DNA of 34,123 nt from NCBI GenBank assembly GCA_018711525.1, contig DVIF01000039.1:1-34123 (forward strand), in the 5' to 3' direction. How positions within the stretch are numbered: position 1 is the stretch's first letter; every line of letters starts with the position of its first letter. The position numbers and the translations under genes are program-made. Source of the DNA: Candidatus Ornithospirochaeta stercorigallinarum. Its GTDB lineage: Bacteria; Spirochaetota; Spirochaetia; Sphaerochaetales; Sphaerochaetaceae. Of the stretch, positions 30,299 to 34,123 are shown piece by piece. The notes under the pieces are model-generated. The model did no database searches. It saw only the letters and a list, made by a program, of their open reading frames with translations, and was not told where the DNA came from.

Positions 30299-31840
30299 AT
30301 GGATATTGATGTAAAGAAGCTGCATCCGCTGGAAGTCAAGCTCTTGAGACATGTATCCCTGGGAGAGAGGATCGACCATGAGAGGATCATGAAAGAGCTG
30401 GGCTATAAGGTAGGGCAGTCCAACCAGGCATTCTCCTGGCTTAGTCAGAAACAGCTTTTAAAAGAAGTTGAGAGAAGTGTTAAAGTCGTTTACGAACTTA
30501 CAGATTATGGCCGCACCCTTATGACAGAGGGGCTTCCTGCAGAGCGCATCTTTACATTCCTTTCAGAGAACGGACCTCATACCATGCCTGAGATCGCAGA
30601 GGCTCTCAAGATGGATAAGAGCGATGTGGGATCGGCATTCGGAGCTCTTAGCGGCAAGAAGGCCGTAGCACTGAATTCAGAGAGGAAGGCCGAGAAGATT
30701 GCAGATGACCTTCCTGATGATGTGAAGCTTCAGAGGGCTCTTCTTGAGAAGGCATCTTCCTCAGGAGAGCTTGAAGAGAGCACTCTCAGTGAAGCAGAAA
30801 AGAAGACTATTTCCCAGATGGCGAAGAAGAGGGGTGCAAGCCTCTCTCCGTTCAAGCTCAGCGAGAAGGAGATTGTTGTTTACGAACTCACCGAAGAGGG
30901 GGAGAGGGCAAAGAAGGCGCTTGAGGAGGCGAACATCACTGGAGAGGAGTTCGGCAACCTCACACATGAGATGCTCAAGAGCGGCTCATGGAAGAGCGGC
31001 ACATTCCGTCCTTATGGGGTGGATGCACCGACTTCCCGTCTGATTCCGGGACGCAGGAATGCGTATGGCAGCTACCTCCAGTGGGTGAAGGATAAACTTA
31101 CATCCCTTGGCTTTGAAGAGTTCGACGGACCACTTGTAGAGAACGAGTTCTGGAACGGAGATGCGCTTTTCATGCCTCAGTTCCACTCTGCACGTGACAT
31201 CCATGATGTCTATTATGTAAAGGAACCAAGACATGCGAAGAAGATAGACGAGCCATGGCTCAGTCAGGTTGCAACTACACATGAGAACGGATGGAACACA
31301 GGTTCCCGTGGCTGGGGGTATGCCTTCGACCATGAATTCACACGCCGCCAGGTTCTCAGAAGCCAGGGAACGGTGCTTTCGGCTCATCAGCTGACAAAAG
31401 CGAAGATCCCTGGGAAATATTTCGGAATCGTAAGATGCTTCCGCTATGACCAGGTCGATGCCACCCATGGTGCTGACTTCTACCAGACGGAGGGAATCGT
31501 ACTGGGAGAGGATGTGAACCTGAGAAACCTTTTAGGGCTTTTAAAGATGTTCGCAGAGGAGATTGCAGGAGCTGAGGAAGTGAAGTATGTTCCCGGCTAT
31601 TTCCCGTTCACAGAGCCGAGCATCGAGGTGCATATCAAGCACCCTGTCCTCGGATGGTTCGAGCTTGGAGGATCAGGAATCTTCCGTCCGGAGGTGACCA
31701 AGGCCCTCGGAATCGATGTCCCTGTCCTTGCATGGGGTCTTGGAATCGACAGGATGGCCCTGATGCACCTCGGTCTTAATGACCTCAGGGAGCTCTTTAC
31801 TCCAAACATTGAATCTGTAAGAACCAGGAGGGGAAACTAA
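30299..31840 (+). CDS. pheS: Phenylalanyl-tRNA synthetase alpha subunit, archaeal/eukaryotic type
   Basis: Catalytic subunit of PheRS. At 513 residues it is far longer than the usual bacterial PheS (about 330-350). Residues 1 to about 210 are winged-helix tRNA-binding domains (LHPLEVKLLRHV, then VYELTDYGR and a second VVYELTEEGE), as in archaea and eukaryotes. The class II catalytic core follows: DGPLVENEFWNGDALFMPQFHSARD, motif 2 with FGIVRCFRYDQVDATH, and motif 3 WGLGIDRMALMHLG. GAGGAG precedes ATG 30299. The stop overlaps the pheT start by one base (TAATG). The type supports a spirochaete origin for the window. Confidence 0.96.
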   Translation: MDIDVKKLHPLEVKLLRHVSLGERIDHERIMKELGYKVGQSNQAFSWLSQKQLLKEVERSVKVVYELTDYGRTLMTEGLPAERIFTFLSENGPHTMPEIAEALKMDKSDVGSAFGALSGKKAVALNSERKAEKIADDLPDDVKLQRALLEKASSSGELEESTLSEAEKKTISQMAKKRGASLSPFKLSEKEIVVYELTEEGERAKKALEEANITGEEFGNLTHEMLKSGSWKSGTFRPYGVDAPTSRLIPGRRNAYGSYLQWVKDKLTSLGFEEFDGPLVENEFWNGDALFMPQFHSARDIHDVYYVKEPRHAKKIDEPWLSQVATTHENGWNTGSRGWGYAFDHEFTRRQVLRSQGTVLSAHQLTKAKIPGKYFGIVRCFRYDQVDATHGADFYQTEGIVLGEDVNLRNLLGLLKMFAEEIAGAEEVKYVPGYFPFTEPSIEVHIKHPVLGWFELGGSGIFRPEVTKALGIDVPVLAWGLGIDRMALMHLGLNDLRELFTPNIESVRTRRGN

Positions 31841-34095
31841 TGCCAAAGATCGACGCACCTGAGAAAATCTTCTTCTCTCTTCTTGGAAAAGAGATGAGCG
31901 ATGAAGAGCTTGTAGATATCTTCCCGGTCGCAAAGGCCGAACTTGACGGACATGATACAAAGGATCATGTCATAAAGATCGAGCTCAATGATACGAACCG
32001 TCCCGACCTCTGGTCTGCCGCCGGTGTCGCACGTGCATTGAAGACATACGAGAGCGGAGAAGTCAGGAAATATGATTTCTTCAGCACGAAAGAAAACAGC
32101 CTTCCAAGTGATGGCAGGGCTGTGATAGATGATGAGAGTGCCATCGGCATAAGGGATTACTCGATTGGATTTGCTGCCCGTGGAAAGGTTGTGGACAACG
32201 ACCTTCTCATAAACCTGATCCAGAGCCAGGAGAAGCTCTGTACTAACTTTGGAAGGAAGAGAAAGACGATTGCACTCGGAATCTACCGCTCGGACCTTAT
32301 CAAATACCCGGTTCACTATGCTGCTGTAGATCCCGATAAGACTGCATTCGTTCCTCTTGGAATGGAAGAGAAGCTTACCCTACGTGAAATCTGCGAAAAG
32401 CATCCGAAGGGGAAGGAGTACGGGTATATCGTCTCCGATAAGCCCCGCTTCCCTTATCTTTATGATGACAACAACGACACCCTCTCATTCCCTCCTGTAA
32501 TCAACAGCGCGAGGATCGGAGCGGTTGAGGTAGGAGACTCTGATCTTTTCGTCGAGCTTTCAGGTCCGATTCTTGAGGATCTGCTCCTGACTGCATCGAT
32601 TCTTTCCTGTGATATGGCTGACATGGGCTTTGAGATCCTTCCTGTAAAGGTTGAGCTTGCAAAGGAGACCAAGTACGGCAAGGAGATCACAGTCCCGTTC
32701 TATTTCCAGGATACACAGAAGTGCTCTGTCAAGGCAGTCGAGAAGAAGCTTGGACTCAAGCTAAGTGGTGATGACTGCGTCAAGGCGCTTAAGAGGATGG
32801 GGGTTGAAGCAACTTGTTCAGGTGATGAGATCACTGTGTTCTGCCCTCCATACAGGAACGATTTCCTGCATGAGGTCGATGTGATCGAGGACATCATGAT
32901 CGGTCATGGCCTCGAGAACTTCTCTCCTCTCATGCCTCATGACTTCACTGTGGGACGCTTAAGCCCTGCAGAGGAGTTTGCCAGAAAAGTAAAGGAGATC
33001 ATGGTGGGCCTTGGCTTCCAGGAGATGATGTACAACTATCTGGGGTCGAAGAAGGAGTACATCGAGAGGATGCACACGGATGGAAAGGATGCCGTATTCA
33101 TTCTCAATCCTATGAGTGAGAACTATGAGGTGGTGCGCCCCTCTGTAATTCCAAGCCTTCTGGAGAGTGAGAGCGTGTCAGGGCATGCCGTATACCCTCA
33201 TAACATCTTCGAGGTCGGTAAGATCTGTATAAAGGACAAGCATGACAACAGCGGGACTGTGACGAAAAACAGCCTCGGCTTCCTTGTCTCAGACAATCAG
33301 GTGGGATACAACGAGGCATCCAGCCTCATCTACACACTCATGTATTTCCTCAACAAGGAATACATCCTCACCCCGGTAGAGAATGACCCGAGGTTCATCC
33401 CAGGCCGAGCTGCCAACATCATCTATAACAGCAGGAAAGTGGGTCTCTTCGGAGAAATCCATCCCCAGGTCCTCGAAAGCTGGGGCTCTGATATGCCGAC
33501 CATCGCAGCAGAGATAGATCTTGATGCACTTCTTGAAGAGAAGAAGCCGGAGGTGAAGAAGGAGAAGAAGACAGAGCCTCAGGAGGAGGAGAGCATCACA
33601 GAGCAGTTCAAGAAGAAGGTGATACTCAAGGTCTCCAGGATTGTCGATGTCCAGAGGCATCCTGGCGGGGACAAGCTCTACATCCTCAAGCTCGATACAG
33701 GGGAGGGGGAAAGAAGGCAGATAGTCTCCTCCATCGTCCCGTACTACAAGGAGGAGGAGCTTATGGGGCGCAACATAATCCTTGTATCGAACCTCAAGCC
33801 TGCGAACTTCCGCGGAGTGAAGTCCAACGGGATGCTTCTTGCCGCAAGCGAGAAGGATGACACGGAGCATAGGACATGCGAACTCATATTCGCAGACGAT
33901 CTTCCAGTGGGAGCTGTCATAGAGTTCGACAACCAGGAGCCTGTTGAGAAGATAAAGACGTATCTCAAGCCCGAGCACTTCTTCGCACTACCGATGAGAG
34001 TGGTGGACGGCACTGTGTGTGTCGAAGGCAATCCTCTCGGCTATGGCGGAAAGCATCTGAAGGTATACAAGTACATAGACGGAAACGTCGGTTGA
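31840..34095 (+). CDS. pheT: Phenylalanyl-tRNA synthetase beta subunit, archaeal type, with C-terminal EMAPII-like domain
   Basis: Editing/structural subunit of PheRS. Residues 1 to about 565 follow the archaeal PheT plan (start MPKIDAPEKIFFSLLGKEMS, then ELNDTNRPDLWS, the B3/4 editing region, B5, and the PPYRNDFLHEVDVIEDI segment). A charged Lys/Glu linker (about 566-586) leads to a tRNA-binding OB-fold at about 590-690 (VSRIVDVQRHPGGDKLYIL, QIVSSIVPYY, VSNLKPANFRGVKSNGMLLAAS). A further about 55-residue tail (YLKPEHFF, then VCVEGNPLGYGGKHL) resembles the C-terminal extension of EMAPII and human TyrRS. Normal archaeal-type PheT lacks these parts, and ordinary bacterial PheT has its tRNA-binding domain at the N-terminus. 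AGGAGGGG precedes the start. Confidence 0.94.
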   Translation: MPKIDAPEKIFFSLLGKEMSDEELVDIFPVAKAELDGHDTKDHVIKIELNDTNRPDLWSAAGVARALKTYESGEVRKYDFFSTKENSLPSDGRAVIDDESAIGIRDYSIGFAARGKVVDNDLLINLIQSQEKLCTNFGRKRKTIALGIYRSDLIKYPVHYAAVDPDKTAFVPLGMEEKLTLREICEKHPKGKEYGYIVSDKPRFPYLYDDNNDTLSFPPVINSARIGAVEVGDSDLFVELSGPILEDLLLTASILSCDMADMGFEILPVKVELAKETKYGKEITVPFYFQDTQKCSVKAVEKKLGLKLSGDDCVKALKRMGVEATCSGDEITVFCPPYRNDFLHEVDVIEDIMIGHGLENFSPLMPHDFTVGRLSPAEEFARKVKEIMVGLGFQEMMYNYLGSKKEYIERMHTDGKDAVFILNPMSENYEVVRPSVIPSLLESESVSGHAVYPHNIFEVGKICIKDKHDNSGTVTKNSLGFLVSDNQVGYNEASSLIYTLMYFLNKEYILTPVENDPRFIPGRAANIIYNSRKVGLFGEIHPQVLESWGSDMPTIAAEIDLDALLEEKKPEVKKEKKTEPQEEESITEQFKKKVILKVSRIVDVQRHPGGDKLYILKLDTGEGERRQIVSSIVPYYKEEELMGRNIILVSNLKPANFRGVKSNGMLLAASEKDDTEHRTCELIFADDLPVGAVIEFDNQEPVEKIKTYLKPEHFFALPMRVVDGTVCVEGNPLGYGGKHLKVYKYIDGNVG

Positions 34096-34100
34096 CTATT

Positions 34101-34123
34101 GCGGAGCTCGAAAGGCTCCGCTT
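34101..34123 (+). terminator. Probable intrinsic terminator after pheT (cut by the window end)
   Basis: Perfect 7-base arms GCGGAGC (34101-34107) and GCTCCGC (34115-34121) enclose a 7-base loop, five bases after the pheT stop. Only TT of a possible T-run is visible before the window ends. Confidence 0.7.

Noticed and set aside
33289-33978. Long minus-strand open frame (229 codons) opposite pheT
   Set aside because: It lies wholly inside pheT, has a leucine/aspartate-skewed composition from the opposite frame of a Lys/Glu-rich gene, and shows no family motif or ribosome site.

Overview
The window looks like chromosomal DNA of a spirochaete, most likely a host-associated Sphaerochaeta- or Treponema-like member of the Spirochaetota. 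The main reason is the archaeal/eukaryotic-type phenylalanyl-tRNA synthetase (pheS 30299-31840, pheT 31840-34095), a lineage marker of spirochaetes among bacteria. The short spirochaete-like lipobox of the FKBP lipoprotein and the patatin/outer-membrane-barrel protein fit this. The placement is inferred from protein families, not from a ribosomal RNA, and none is present. Genes are tightly packed, with many 1-30 base overlaps.

Layout. Positions 1-129 hold the broken N-terminus of a transposase. A plus-strand run follows: glpK, cdaA, a short YbbR/CdaR protein, acpS, truA, a degenerate family-4 uracil-DNA-glycosylase-like gene and priA (199-6742). An AT-richer toxin-antitoxin module (6743-8267: HigB-like toxin, then a HigA antitoxin fused to an ImmA/IrrE metallopeptidase) sits between priA and def-fmt, which are neighbours in many bacteria. 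After def and fmt come a patatin-type outer-membrane protein, a TIGR01212 radical-SAM protein, the two subunits of a class I fumarase, and an FKBP lipoprotein. The FKBP gene overlaps the 3' end of a convergent YjjG-like HAD phosphatase gene. A small membrane protein follows.

A complete histidine operon covers 16305-24035: a leader peptide with four consecutive His codons and a terminator/antiterminator, then hisG-D-C-B-H-A-F-IE in the E. coli gene order, then a pentapeptide-repeat gene overlapping the end of hisIE. On the minus strand a purine-salvage operon (hpt, a second phosphoribosyltransferase, purA) ends in a strong intrinsic terminator at 24041-24071. Plus-strand genes then resume: an AAA-ATPase/PD-(D/E)XK (DUF1703-type) protein, a fused alpha-beta E1 2-oxoacid dehydrogenase with no E2 or E3 nearby, and pheST, closed by a hairpin at the window edge.

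Most of the window is housekeeping. The main points of interest are: (1) a His-codon leader and attenuator ahead of an E. coli-ordered his operon whose bifunctional HisB lacks most zinc ligands; (2) a PheT with a C-terminal EMAPII-like tRNA-binding module; (3) a family-4 UDG relative that keeps its Fe-S cysteines but has lost the catalytic motifs; (4) the toxin/antitoxin-peptidase module with a visible promoter and operator; (5) two genes whose extended -10 boxes lie six bases before the ATG, suggesting leaderless mRNAs. No tRNA or rRNA gene, CRISPR array, origin or gene-free stretch over 300 bases was seen.
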